A stretch of 64,000 bases of DNA from an uncultured Paracoccaceae bacterium (lineage in GTDB: Bacteria; Pseudomonadota; Alphaproteobacteria; Rhodobacterales; Rhodobacteraceae): NCBI GenBank assembly GCA_947500135.1, contig CANMQX010000002.1, positions 62,001-126,000 on the forward strand. Reading direction: 5' to 3'. This document shows, in pieces, positions 38,257 through 46,462 of this stretch; positions within the stretch are counted from its first letter, which is position 1; the number at the start of each line of letters is the position of its first letter. The notes below the pieces were generated by a model. That model was not told the DNA's origin. It saw nothing but the letters and a program-made list of their open reading frames with translations, and did no database searches. Made by a program: the position numbers and the translations under genes.

Positions 38257-38365
38257 ATCCGTAAAAGCCAAGTGTCCCCGGAAACAGTTATGTTTCCTGT
38301 TTGTGGTGATGTTACTTTGGCTTGGGCGCGCTATGGCGCGGCAGAAGATCTGCCCTGGCTATATC

Positions 38366-38380
38366 TGACTTTTATTGTCA
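38366..38380 (-). promoter_or_regulatory. Iron-operator-like site upstream of the siderophore operon
   Basis: TGACT-TTTAT-TGTCA, extended to the perfect inverted repeat CTGAC-N7-GTCAG at 38365-38381. It lies about 95-110 bases before the first gene of the minus-strand seven-SBP operon. Confidence 0.5.
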
Positions 38381-38879
38381 GGAAATTTGCAAAGCAACCG
38401 GAATGTTTGTTGCGGTGAGCGGGCCGCCACTGAGTTGATTGTCGGTTGAAGTTTGGCGAGGGCCGCAGAATTGCATGTTTAGGACCACTCGGTAGTGGCG
38501 AACGTCAGAGCTGTTCGGCGATGCTCAGTGCATCTTCAAGTTCAACGCCTAGGTATAGCGGGCTGGAGTTGCCGATGTCGCCTGCAAAGGCCGCTGCAGA
38601 TTGTTCCATGATGGTCGGACTGCCCGCCCTCAAACCAATGCGCCCCAGCATGGATATCGGCGGCAGGGATCGCTTCCAATAATCCAACCCATCTATGGCG
38701 CAACACGGGGGGACAGCATTGCTCCAGCGTGGAGAGGACCATATTGCGGTCACGGCTTCGGTCTATGAATGGTCGACTGGATCACGCATATCGCAGATCC
38801 CCATCATCTGTCGCGTGTGGGCTTCCCACAATGTCAGAAGGTATGATTGGATGTTAAGTTGGACCTGAGCAATTCAATC

Positions 38880-38894
38880 TGACTTTTTAGTCGG
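38880..38894 (+). promoter_or_regulatory. Iron-operator-like site, distal copy before the second importer
   Basis: TGACT-TTTT-AGTCGG, an inverted repeat with a 4-base spacer. Thirty-one bases upstream of the copy at 38911; the two may bind a regulator cooperatively. Confidence 0.5.
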
Positions 38895-38910
38895 ATGTAA
38901 AATTGTTTTG

Positions 38911-38930
38911 TTGACTCTTTTAGTAAGATA
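38911..38930 (+). promoter_or_regulatory. Iron-operator-like site, proximal copy before the second importer
   Basis: TTGACTCTTTTAGTAAGATA; the first fourteen bases equal the hmuR site at 18981. About 77 bases before the SBP start at 39007. Confidence 0.6.
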
Positions 38931-39006
38931 TTGAATGCCATTGGCAGCAGCCAGGCCAATCCCAGCGCTTCATGCACTTGAAACGTCTTCGGAAGGTGAT
39001 CCAGAC

Positions 39007-40146
39007 ATGCGATATTTCTTAATTAAAGCAGCAGCATACATGGCGGCAACACTTCCGCTTCTTTCAACGGCGGCATTGGCTGACCCAATGACTGTAACTG
39101 ATATCGCGGGGCGGGAAGTTACGTTGCCCGATGCACCATCACGCATCATCTTGGGCGAAGGGCGGATGATGTATGCGGTCGCCCCACTAGCAACTGAGGA
39201 CCCGTTTGAGCATATTGTCGGCTGGAAAGACGACCTGATCCTCTACGACCCTGATGCCTTTCAAAAATTCGAAGCAGCTTTCCCAGAAGACACAGCCCGC
39301 ATGGTGAACTTTGGCAATCCTTACGCGGGTGACTTTAGCGTTGAGGCCGTAATTGAGAACGAGGCCGACCTGCTGATCCTTGACCTTGGTAACCTCTTTA
39401 AGGCGGAAGAAACAGGCTTGATCGAAAAGCTGGACGAAGCCGGGGTTCCTGTCGTCTTTATCGACTTCCGCCGTGACCCGACGGCAAATGCTATCCCCTC
39501 CATGTTGCTGCTGGGTCGGCTTCTTGAAGAAGAAGCCCGCGCGGCCGCGTTCATCGACTTCTATGTGGCCGAGATGCGCAAGGTTACCAACATAGTGCAG
39601 ACGTTGCCTGTCGATGAAAAACCGCTTGTCTTCATGGAGAATGCGGCGGGTTGGAACCCAGGGTCCTGCTGCAACACCTTTGGCAGCTATAACTATGGTC
39701 GGTTTATCGAACTGGCGGGGGGGCGCAACTACGGATCTGAAATGTTCGCGGGCTACAGTTCAGAAGTGAGCCTTGAAGGGCTGATCGCCGCAGACCCCGA
39801 TGTTTTGTTGGGAACGGGGGCGAACTGGGCCGAAGCACGGCCAGAGGTAACAGCGACCCTGCTTGGCTACAACGCTGACGCAGACGACAACCAAGCCCGT
39901 CTGGTGGCGCTGTCCGAACGCACAGGGTTCAAGGACCTGCGGGCGGTACAGGATGGTCGGATGCATTCGATCTATCACCAGTTCTACAACAGCCCCTACC
40001 ACTTCATCGCCATTCAACAATTGGCGAAATGGCTGCATCCCGACGACTTCGCCGATCTTGATCCAGATGCCACCTTTGCAAAGCTGCATGATGAGTTCAT
40101 GCCGTTCGCAGTCCAAGGCCAATTCTGGGTCAGCTTGCCTGAGTAA
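39007..40146 (+). CDS. Iron-complex ABC transporter substrate-binding protein (second importer)
   Basis: 379 residues from ATG 39007, with GGAAGGTGA upstream; the frame opens at 38935 without a site. Signal peptide MRYFLIKAAAYMAATLPLL to AALAD, then the FecB opening TVTDIAGREVTLPDAPSRII. It is longer than the seven array members and not closely similar to them; NPGSCCNTFGSYNYG contains an adjacent cysteine pair. First gene of an operon with one permease, one ATPase and a pseudoazurin. Ligand unknown; two operator-like sites in front suggest iron control. Confidence 0.9.
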   Translation: MRYFLIKAAAYMAATLPLLSTAALADPMTVTDIAGREVTLPDAPSRIILGEGRMMYAVAPLATEDPFEHIVGWKDDLILYDPDAFQKFEAAFPEDTARMVNFGNPYAGDFSVEAVIENEADLLILDLGNLFKAEETGLIEKLDEAGVPVVFIDFRRDPTANAIPSMLLLGRLLEEEARAAAFIDFYVAEMRKVTNIVQTLPVDEKPLVFMENAAGWNPGSCCNTFGSYNYGRFIELAGGRNYGSEMFAGYSSEVSLEGLIAADPDVLLGTGANWAEARPEVTATLLGYNADADDNQARLVALSERTGFKDLRAVQDGRMHSIYHQFYNSPYHFIAIQQLAKWLHPDDFADLDPDATFAKLHDEFMPFAVQGQFWVSLPE

Positions 40147-40202
40147 CGTCTCTGTGGGTCGGGATGATCCCGACCCAATCCCACTCCGATTTGGTGAGGC
40201 CT

Positions 40203-41279
40203 ATGTCCGTTACATCCACGCCGCACAACGATGCGGTCCAATCAATTGTGAGCAATTACCGAAGCCGCAACCAACGCCGTTTGCTTTTGTTAGTCGGTGC
40301 GGTTGCTGCACTTTCAATTACGGTGATGATTGATGTCATGACAGGCCCCGCAAGCCTGACGCTTCAAGACGTCTTATCGGTGATCTTCAATCCATCTCGT
40401 GCCTCTGCCCAACAAAAGGTCATCGTCTGGGATTTACGTCTACCAATCGCACTCATGGCAATCTGTGTCGGTGCAATGCTCGGCGTGGCTGGGGCAGAGA
40501 TGCAGACGATCCTGAACAACCCTTTGGCGGACCCGTTCACACTTGGTCTGTCTTCCGCCGCCAGTTTCGGGGCGGCCCTTGCCATCGTTCTGCAATGGTC
40601 CTTGATCCCGGGTGCCGGCGTATTCTTCGTCACGGGAAATGCCTTTGTGATGGCGATGCTGACATCACTTGCCCTTTACGGCTTCACCCGTCTAAGGGGC
40701 GTGACACCCGAGGCCATGATCCTTGTCGGTATCGCCATGCTGTTTACATTCAATGCGCTGCTGGCACTTCTTCAATATGGCGCATCCGAACTGCAACTCG
40801 CCCAGATCATCTTTTGGCAACTGGGGTCACTGGCCCGTGCAAGTTGGGACAAAGTCCTGATCTGTGTCATCATCCTTGCAATCGTCGTGCCGTATTTCAT
40901 GTCGCGATCATGGTCGCTCACCGCCTTGCGGATGGGTGAAGAAAAGGCGGCCAGCCTCGGGGTGAACGTATCGTTTTTGCGTCTGTCGGTGCTTGCAGGT
41001 GTGTCACTTCTTGCCGCTGTTGCGGTGTCTTTTGTCGGGGCGGTCGCTTTCGTGGGCTTGGTCGGCCCGCATATCGCAAGGATCATCGTGGGCGAAGATC
41101 AGCGGGGGTTCCTGCCATGCTCTGCCCTGGCAGGCGCTTTGATCATGTCAGGGACCTCCATCGCGTCAAAGGCGATTACGCCGGGGGTCATCTACCCCAT
41201 TGGGATGATCACATCGCTGATCGGCATCCCTTTCTTTGTCAGCCTGATCCTGTCTCAACGTAAAAGGCATTGGCAATGA
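40203..41279 (+). CDS. FecCD-family ABC permease (second importer)
   Basis: 358 residues from ATG 40203, with GGTGAGG upstream; the longer frame from 40164 is less likely. About ten transmembrane helices, with IVWDLRLPIALMAICVGAML, NNPLADPFTLGLSSAASFG and GAVAFVGLVGPHIARII. A single permease gene implies a homodimer, unlike the paired permeases of the seven-SBP operon. Its stop overlaps the ATPase start (ATGA). Confidence 0.93.
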   Translation: MSVTSTPHNDAVQSIVSNYRSRNQRRLLLLVGAVAALSITVMIDVMTGPASLTLQDVLSVIFNPSRASAQQKVIVWDLRLPIALMAICVGAMLGVAGAEMQTILNNPLADPFTLGLSSAASFGAALAIVLQWSLIPGAGVFFVTGNAFVMAMLTSLALYGFTRLRGVTPEAMILVGIAMLFTFNALLALLQYGASELQLAQIIFWQLGSLARASWDKVLICVIILAIVVPYFMSRSWSLTALRMGEEKAASLGVNVSFLRLSVLAGVSLLAAVAVSFVGAVAFVGLVGPHIARIIVGEDQRGFLPCSALAGALIMSGTSIASKAITPGVIYPIGMITSLIGIPFFVSLILSQRKRHWQ

Positions 41280-42046
41280 CCCTTATCGCACATGACATCA
41301 GCGTGTCCTTTGGCACTCGGAGGGTTCTCAAGAACGCAGGCTTCGACGCAGCCCAACCTGGACAACTAACCGCGCTGATTGGCCCGAACGCTGCAGGGAA
41401 ATCCACGCTGTTTCGGACGATTGCGGGGTTGGTCAAATCTGATACGGGCACCATCGTTTTAGACGATACTGATTTGTCGGCTCTCACGACCCAACAACGT
41501 TTGCGTCGCATTTGCTTTATGCCGCAGTTCTTCACCGCAAACGCGGCGTTATCAGTGTTTGACGTGGTGCTGATGGCGCAAAAGCAACTTGCGGGTTGGC
41601 GCGTAACTGACGCCGACATGACTGCCGTCGCGACCGCCTTGGATAGCGCCAATATCGGTCATCTGGCGGATGCGTACATTGGTGAGTTATCAGGCGGCCA
41701 AGCTCAAATAGTGTCGGTTTGCCAGGCACTCATCCGCAAGTCCGATGTGTACCTTTTTGATGAACCAACAAGTGCTCTCGATCTGCGTCACCAACTTGAT
41801 GTGATGTCACGGATCAAGACGGCAATGAAGCAACGCAATGCGATCGGTATCGTCGCATTGCACGATCTGAACCTCGCAGCACGGTATGCAGATCACCTGC
41901 TGCTGATCGGATCAGGGCGGGTGCTGGCCCAAGGCTCTCCCAAATCCGTCCTGTCCGACCCGCTCATTGCCCAGACATACCAGGTCGCCATCCAGACGGG
42001 CACTGGCCCCAGAGAAGAGCTTAATGTCCATGCCTATGCTGACTAA
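41276..42046 (+). CDS. FecE-type ABC ATPase (second importer)
   Basis: 256 residues from ATG 41276; the frame's TTG at 41270 is not needed. Walker A GPNAAGKST near 36, signature ELSGGQAQIVS near 139 (Gln-Ala in place of the usual Gln-Arg), Walker B YLFDEPTSALD near 160, switch His in VALHDLNLA. Energises the permease at 40203. The stop lies 23 bases inside the pseudoazurin gene, tying that copper protein to the transporter. Confidence 0.93.
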   Translation: MTLIAHDISVSFGTRRVLKNAGFDAAQPGQLTALIGPNAAGKSTLFRTIAGLVKSDTGTIVLDDTDLSALTTQQRLRRICFMPQFFTANAALSVFDVVLMAQKQLAGWRVTDADMTAVATALDSANIGHLADAYIGELSGGQAQIVSVCQALIRKSDVYLFDEPTSALDLRHQLDVMSRIKTAMKQRNAIGIVALHDLNLAARYADHLLLIGSGRVLAQGSPKSVLSDPLIAQTYQVAIQTGTGPREELNVHAYAD

Positions 42047-42491
42047 ACTGGCCCATGCTGCATTGCTGATCACCGCAATGACCCCCTTTGCCGCTACCGC
42101 TGAAGAGTTCCGTGTCTTGATGTTGAATGCAGCACCAGATGACGCGCAACACACCAACATCTTCGCGCCAGACATATTGCACATCTCACCTGGCGACACC
42201 GTGACATTCGTTCCGACGAACACAGGCCATAACACCGCATCAAAACGCGGCATGATCCCCGAAGGTGCCGCGCCTTGGAACAGCCCGATGGACGAAGAGT
42301 TCAGTATCACACTGACCGAGCCGGGTATCTACGGATACATGTGCCTGCCGCATTATGAGATGGGAATGGTGGGGCTGATCATCGTTGGCGATCCGTCAGC
42401 AAATATTGATGCTGCCCGCGGTGTTAGACATCCGGGAACGGCACGGGCCGCATTCCATGACCTTTTTGAACGGCTGGATGACGTTCAGTGA
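42024..42491 (+). CDS. Pseudoazurin (periplasmic blue copper protein)
   Basis: 155 residues from ATG 42024, preceded by AGAAGAG. Signal peptide to ATAEEF. The type 1 copper ligands are visible: His in NTGHNTASKRG, then Cys, His and Met in GYMCLPHYEMGMVG. Pseudoazurins carry electrons, classically to nitrite or nitrous oxide reductase, but no denitrification gene is nearby. Here the gene overlaps an iron-importer ATPase by 23 bases, suggesting a periplasmic redox role linked to iron uptake. That role is inference; the family call is firm. Confidence 0.92.
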   Translation: MSMPMLTKLAHAALLITAMTPFAATAEEFRVLMLNAAPDDAQHTNIFAPDILHISPGDTVTFVPTNTGHNTASKRGMIPEGAAPWNSPMDEEFSITLTEPGIYGYMCLPHYEMGMVGLIIVGDPSANIDAARGVRHPGTARAAFHDLFERLDDVQ

Positions 42492-42546
42492 AGGCAATTT
42501 GAGTTCTTTGGATTGACCTCAGTTCATGATTGCCCCACGGTTATCG

Positions 42547-42739
42547 CAGATGGTTTCCAGTCGCCGAATATGCGTCTGGAATGAAAAGGGAATACGGTGA
42601 GGAAGAGCGAATACGCGCCGAATCCGTAACTGCCCCCGCAACTGTGAGCGGTGAGTGACCTCGAAAATACCACTGAGCCAATCTGGCTTGGGAAGGTTTG
42701 GGGAAACGCTGATCCGCAAGTCAGGAGACCTGCCATCGG
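42547..42739 (+). ncRNA. Cobalamin (AdoCbl-type) riboswitch
   Basis: Conserved core seen directly: GAATCCGTAACTGCCCCC beginning at 42620, GCAACTGTGAGCGG to 42651, CACTGAGCCAATCTGGCTTGG, and the B12 box AGTCAGGAGACCTGCC at 42719-42734. GATGG (42549-42553) and CCATC (42733-42737) close the P1 stem. It precedes DUF1636 and a BtuFCD-like transporter, so high cobalamin should reduce expression of that operon, as in known corrinoid-uptake operons. Confidence 0.95.
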
Positions 42740-42801
42740 GCGACGCTTCGGTATCGTCAATGCAACTCAACCCAGGCGGGGAGTCTGGTTAGGAGGCTAT
42801 G

Positions 42802-42924
42802 ATGGCGGTATGGGATTTCCCTGACCTGAATACATATCTGTCCTGCACCCCGCATCATCGCGGAGGGCGATATGAAAACAGAGCAAAACCACAAGATAAC
42901 AATTTGCACATCGTGCCGACATAA
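42802..42924 (+). CDS. Possible 40-residue leader peptide after the riboswitch
   Basis: ATG 42802 follows a perfect AGGAGG by five bases, the best ribosome site in the region. The frame runs 40 codons (MAVWDFPDLNTYLSC at its start) and overlaps the DUF1636 gene in another frame. It may couple riboswitch-controlled ribosome entry to the next gene. No family is recognised and it may be a chance frame. Confidence 0.35.
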   Translation: MAVWDFPDLNTYLSCTPHHRGGRYENRAKPQDNNLHIVPT

Positions 42925-43279
42925 GGGCACAGAATGTCGGCCGGGTTATGAATTGATCGAAAAGCTTCGGGCGGCGATCAAAGTCGCGGGTGACGCGATC
43001 CCCGAAGATTTTGAAATCTCTGGCGTCGCCTGCATGGCTGGCTGTGATCGTCCTTGCACGGTCGCATATCATGGCAGTCGCAAAGCGACTTATCTGTTCG
43101 GCGACATTGATCCAGCCGTGGATGTGGATGATCTTGTCACCTTCGCAAAGCAATATGCTTACTTACATGATGGGTGGTGCTCTTCGGTAGATCGGCCCGG
43201 CAAACTCCGTAAATGCACATTGGCACGGGTGCCCTCCGCGATGATTGCAGTCGAAGCCAGCGAAGTCCGGGCATCATGA
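42872..43279 (+). CDS. DUF1636 family putative metal-binding protein
   Basis: 135 residues, ribosome site GGAGGG. N-terminal cysteine motif ICTSCRHKGTECRPG and a second, VACMAGCDRPC, recall thioredoxin-like 2Fe-2S ferredoxins. DUF1636 genes are often found next to cobalamin biosynthesis or uptake genes. Here it is first after the cobalamin riboswitch and overlaps the ATPase gene (ATGA). Function is unknown; a redox or metal-handling role in corrinoid metabolism is a reasonable guess. Confidence 0.88.
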   Translation: MKTEQNHKITICTSCRHKGTECRPGYELIEKLRAAIKVAGDAIPEDFEISGVACMAGCDRPCTVAYHGSRKATYLFGDIDPAVDVDDLVTFAKQYAYLHDGWCSSVDRPGKLRKCTLARVPSAMIAVEASEVRAS

Positions 43280-44058
43280 GCGCGGCTGACCTTGCAGTAC
43301 AGGGCGTCAGTTGGACGCCTGTCAAATCGGCTCAACCCGTATTGCATTCTACGACCTTCAACGTTCCCGCTGGGCGGGTGTTGGGCGTCGTTGGCCCGAA
43401 CGGCGCAGGCAAATCCACCCTGCTGCGCCTGCTGTATCGGTTCCAAAAGCCCCAAACAGGTCAGGTGCTGGTCGATGGCCAAGATATCTGGTCGATGACG
43501 GCCCGTGATGCAGCAACACGGATCGCCGCAGTCCTCCAAGAACAAGCGTCGGGATTTGGTTTGACGGTACGAGAGATCGTCCGTTTGGGCAGAACGCCAC
43601 ATCGGTCGGGCTTTGCCGTGGTTGGTGTGGACGACAAACACATCATTGATGATGTCTTGGAGCAACTCAGCCTTAAAGAGTTTGCAGATCGTGACTTCGG
43701 CACCTTATCTGGCGGCGAAAGACAACGGGTCATGGTGGCACGGGCTTTGGCGCAAGAGCCACAAATCTTGATCCTTGATGAGCCGACAAACCACTTGGAT
43801 GTGCGCCATCAACTAGAGGTTGTTTCGTTAATTCGCACCCTTGGCCTGACCATCGTGGTATCTTTGCATGATCTGAATATGGCCGACCGCGTGTGCGATG
43901 ATGTGTTGATCCTCAAAGATGGTCACCCTCAGGGCTTCGGCCCCCCACAGTCATTGCTCACAGACAACCTTGTGTCGGACACGTTTCTGGTCGCTGCACA
44001 GCGCGAACAACTCAGCCTCAGTGGCGCATCTCATTTTTCGTTCAACCTCCCGAAGTGA
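43276..44058 (+). CDS. Corrinoid-type ABC transporter ATP-binding protein (BtuD-like)
   Basis: 260 residues from ATG 43276, overlapping the DUF1636 stop. Walker A GPNGAGKST, signature TLSGGERQR, Walker B ILDEPTNHLD and switch His in VSLHDLNMA. The FecE/BtuD class serves both siderophores and corrinoids; the riboswitch upstream makes cobalamin or a precursor the likely substrate. Works with the SBP at 44072 and permease at 45014. Confidence 0.92.
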   Translation: MSAADLAVQGVSWTPVKSAQPVLHSTTFNVPAGRVLGVVGPNGAGKSTLLRLLYRFQKPQTGQVLVDGQDIWSMTARDAATRIAAVLQEQASGFGLTVREIVRLGRTPHRSGFAVVGVDDKHIIDDVLEQLSLKEFADRDFGTLSGGERQRVMVARALAQEPQILILDEPTNHLDVRHQLEVVSLIRTLGLTIVVSLHDLNMADRVCDDVLILKDGHPQGFGPPQSLLTDNLVSDTFLVAAQREQLSLSGASHFSFNLPK

Positions 44059-44071
44059 AAGATCCCCAAAC

Positions 44072-45007
44072 ATGAAACGCACACTTACCACGCTGACTGC
44101 CCTTTCATTGGCAGGCACAGCCATGGCCCAAACCACGGTGCAAAGCTGCGAACGCACGGTCACGTTCGACGCCCCACCACAGGCGGCGATATCTAACGAC
44201 GTGAACTTGACCGAAATGATGCTGGTGCTGGGCCTCGCTGATCGCATGGTTGGCTACACCGGTATTTCGGGCTGGAAAACACTGGACGAAGAAATGACCG
44301 CAGGTGTGGAAGAACTGCCCGAATTATCGGCCCTTTACCCAACCAAGGAAGTGTTGATTGGTGCTGACGCCGACTTCTTCTTTGCTGGCTGGAACTATGG
44401 CATGAAGGTCGGAGGCGAGGTCACGCCTGAGACCTTGGAGCCCTTTGGCGTCGCGGTTTACGAGTTGACCGAAAGCTGTATCCACATCGGCGAGAAAGAC
44501 GCCGCCTCCATGGACGATATGTATAACGATCTGCGCAATCTTGGCGCGATCTTTGACGTATCAGACCGTGCCCAAACCCTGATTGAAGGCTACCAAACCG
44601 AATTGTCTGCGTTTCTTGATGATCTACCCAAACTGGATGCAGCCCCACGGGTCTTCGTCTATGACAGTGGTGCAGATGTCCCTTTTACCGCAGGGCAATA
44701 CGCGATGCCCAACGCGCTGATTGAGGCTGCAGGCGGCACCAACATCATGAACGATCTGGACAAAAGCTGGGCGACTGTCGGTTGGGAAGCGGTGGTTGAA
44801 CGCAACCCCGAGATCATCGTGATCATCAACTACGGCGAGGTTACCGCCGCTCAGAAGATTGAGTTCATGAAGTCAAACCCCGCCTTCGCCGACATTGATG
44901 CCGTGCGTAACGACCGTTTCGTGGTGCTGGAATATGTTGAAGCCACCCCAGGGCCGCGCAACATCGAGGCGGTCAAGACACTTGGCGCCGCGTTTCGGGC
45001 TGAGTGA
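44072..45007 (+). CDS. Corrinoid-type ABC transporter substrate-binding protein (BtuF-like)
   Basis: 311 residues from ATG 44072. Signal peptide MKRTLTTLTALSLAGTAMA, then FecB-type fold with VTFDAPPQAAISNDVNLTEM, LGLADRMVGYTG and RNPEIIVIINYGE. Gene order ATPase-SBP-permease under one cobalamin riboswitch argues for periplasmic corrinoid binding. An FecB-type iron protein under B12 control is the alternative. The ribosome site is weak. Confidence 0.88.
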   Translation: MKRTLTTLTALSLAGTAMAQTTVQSCERTVTFDAPPQAAISNDVNLTEMMLVLGLADRMVGYTGISGWKTLDEEMTAGVEELPELSALYPTKEVLIGADADFFFAGWNYGMKVGGEVTPETLEPFGVAVYELTESCIHIGEKDAASMDDMYNDLRNLGAIFDVSDRAQTLIEGYQTELSAFLDDLPKLDAAPRVFVYDSGADVPFTAGQYAMPNALIEAAGGTNIMNDLDKSWATVGWEAVVERNPEIIVIINYGEVTAAQKIEFMKSNPAFADIDAVRNDRFVVLEYVEATPGPRNIEAVKTLGAAFRAE

Positions 45008-45013
45008 TCTCAC

Positions 45014-46063
45014 ATGACGCGGGCTGCAACCGATACAAATCCCAACAAGATGAAAGGGCTTTGGATCACTGCCCTCTTGGGTGTCATGGCCCTATTCGGA
45101 TCATTGTCGATTGCAGTCAGCGTCGGGGCAGTCGGGGTCCCGCTCGAAACCGTCTGGGGCATCATGATCAACAAGATCGCCCCAGATGTGATTGCTCAAG
45201 ATTGGTCCAAAGGCCGGGAGGCCATCGTGTGGGACATTCGCTTTCCAAGGGCGATCCTTGCCGGTTTTGTTGGTGCGGGTTTGGCGATGGTCGGGGCAAG
45301 CCTTCAGGCAGTGACACGCAATCCATTGGCTGACCCTCATCTGCTCGGCATTTCGGCGGGCGGGGCGTTCGGTGCCATTTTGGCTTTGCTGCACACAGGA
45401 CTGTTCCTTGGCCTATTGACCGTCCCGTTATTAGCATTTTTCGGTTCTCTTGGGGCGACTTTGATCGTCCTTGCTGTCTCCCAATTCGCATCCGCAACCA
45501 GTGCTGACAGGTTGGTTTTGGCGGGCGTGGCCGTATCCTTCATCGTGATGTCAGCCGCGAACGTTCTGATCTTCCTGGGGGATCCAAAGGCCACCCATAC
45601 AGTGGTGTTTTGGATGTTAGGCGGCCTTGGCTTGGCACAATGGGATCAGTTGATGTACCCAGCAGTTGTCCTGTTTTTCTGTGGTACATATCTATGGCTG
45701 AAGGCGGGGACATTAAACGCCATGACGGTCGGGGATGAAACGGCGACCACGCTTGGCATCCCGGTCGCCCGTTTCAGACTGACCATTTTCGTGATCGGCG
45801 CCTTGCTTACAGGGGTCATGGTCGCGTTCTCGGGCGTTATAGGTTTCGTCGGCCTGATGATCCCTCACATTGTCCGTCTGCTGGTTGGTGGCGACTACCG
45901 ACGCCTCCTCCCGATCTCGGCACTGTGCGGTGCTGTATTCCTTGTTTGGGCTGACATCATCGCTCGGACCATCATGGCGCCCGATGACATGCCCATCGGA
46001 ATCGTGACGGGTTTGATAGGTGGGGTGTTTTTTGTTTGGATTCTGAGGCGGAGGATCGGGTGA
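45014..46063 (+). CDS. Corrinoid-type ABC transporter permease (BtuC-like, FecCD family)
   Basis: 349 residues, about ten transmembrane helices. Motifs: IVWDIRFPRAILAGFVGAGL, RNPLADPHLLGISAGGAFG, WMLGGLGLAQW, GVIGFVGLMIPHIVRLL. Starts six bases after the SBP stop. Last gene of the riboswitch operon; no outer-membrane BtuB gene is present in the window. Confidence 0.93.
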   Translation: MTRAATDTNPNKMKGLWITALLGVMALFGSLSIAVSVGAVGVPLETVWGIMINKIAPDVIAQDWSKGREAIVWDIRFPRAILAGFVGAGLAMVGASLQAVTRNPLADPHLLGISAGGAFGAILALLHTGLFLGLLTVPLLAFFGSLGATLIVLAVSQFASATSADRLVLAGVAVSFIVMSAANVLIFLGDPKATHTVVFWMLGGLGLAQWDQLMYPAVVLFFCGTYLWLKAGTLNAMTVGDETATTLGIPVARFRLTIFVIGALLTGVMVAFSGVIGFVGLMIPHIVRLLVGGDYRRLLPISALCGAVFLVWADIIARTIMAPDDMPIGIVTGLIGGVFFVWILRRRIG

Positions 46064-46396
46064 GATCCAATATACCAGAAATGAATGCAGACATTTCCTG
46101 TTAGGCGACATGGGTCTTGTTTGCCCGCGATGTTTAAATTCAACACCTCATCAATACTGCGGCTTGTGCGAATGGCCGCTTCTTACGTTGCGTGATGGCG
46201 TGTCGTTTTCTTGCTCATGCCGCATTTTTCGCGCTGCGTGCGCGTGCAGCATGAAAACATGATCGCCACTTCGGGCTGACTTTGCTGGAAAACTGTTTAG
46301 TTTCAAGATGTTGGATCGGGTTACTGCATTGATTTGTCTTGGATGTCCGCTGCTTGCCCAGTTGTTAGCTAGTGGCGGGCACCATCGGCTTGAGTT
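46064..46396. other. Gap after the corrinoid operon
   Basis: No gene seen. A weak hairpin (GCTGC..GCAGC around 46222-46239) has no T-tract. The next gene's likely promoter is at 46397-46425. Confidence 0.4.
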
Positions 46397-46425
46397 TTGC
46401 TAGTTTCCAAAGGTTCTGCTATATC
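46397..46425 (+). promoter_or_regulatory. Probable promoter of the cell-wall hydrolase gene
   Basis: TTGCTA, 17 bases, TATATC, a fair sigma-70 match. It overlaps the upstream end of the reading frame and therefore excludes a translation start at 46397. Confidence 0.45.
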
Positions 46426-46462
46426 TAATGCCAGCATTCGAGGGTCTAGAAGAGTAACGCGA

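Larger units (their letters stand above)
38272..39006. other. Intergenic region between two divergent iron operons
   Basis: Contains three operator-like sites (38366, 38880, 38911). The middle part (38505-38753, minus strand, LRAGSPTIMEQSAAAFAGD and ELEDALSIAEQL) looks like the remnant of a coding sequence whose upstream extension is broken by a stop near 38770; I cannot name the family. Confidence 0.4.

Noticed and set aside
39007..42491. Second importer as a denitrification-linked copper system because of pseudoazurin
   Set aside because: No nitrite or nitrous oxide reductase genes nearby; the other three genes are clear FecB/FecCD/FecE iron-complex transporter parts.
42547..42739. Assigning the riboswitch to the upstream pseudoazurin operon
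   Set aside because: It is downstream of that operon's last stop and oriented toward DUF1636.
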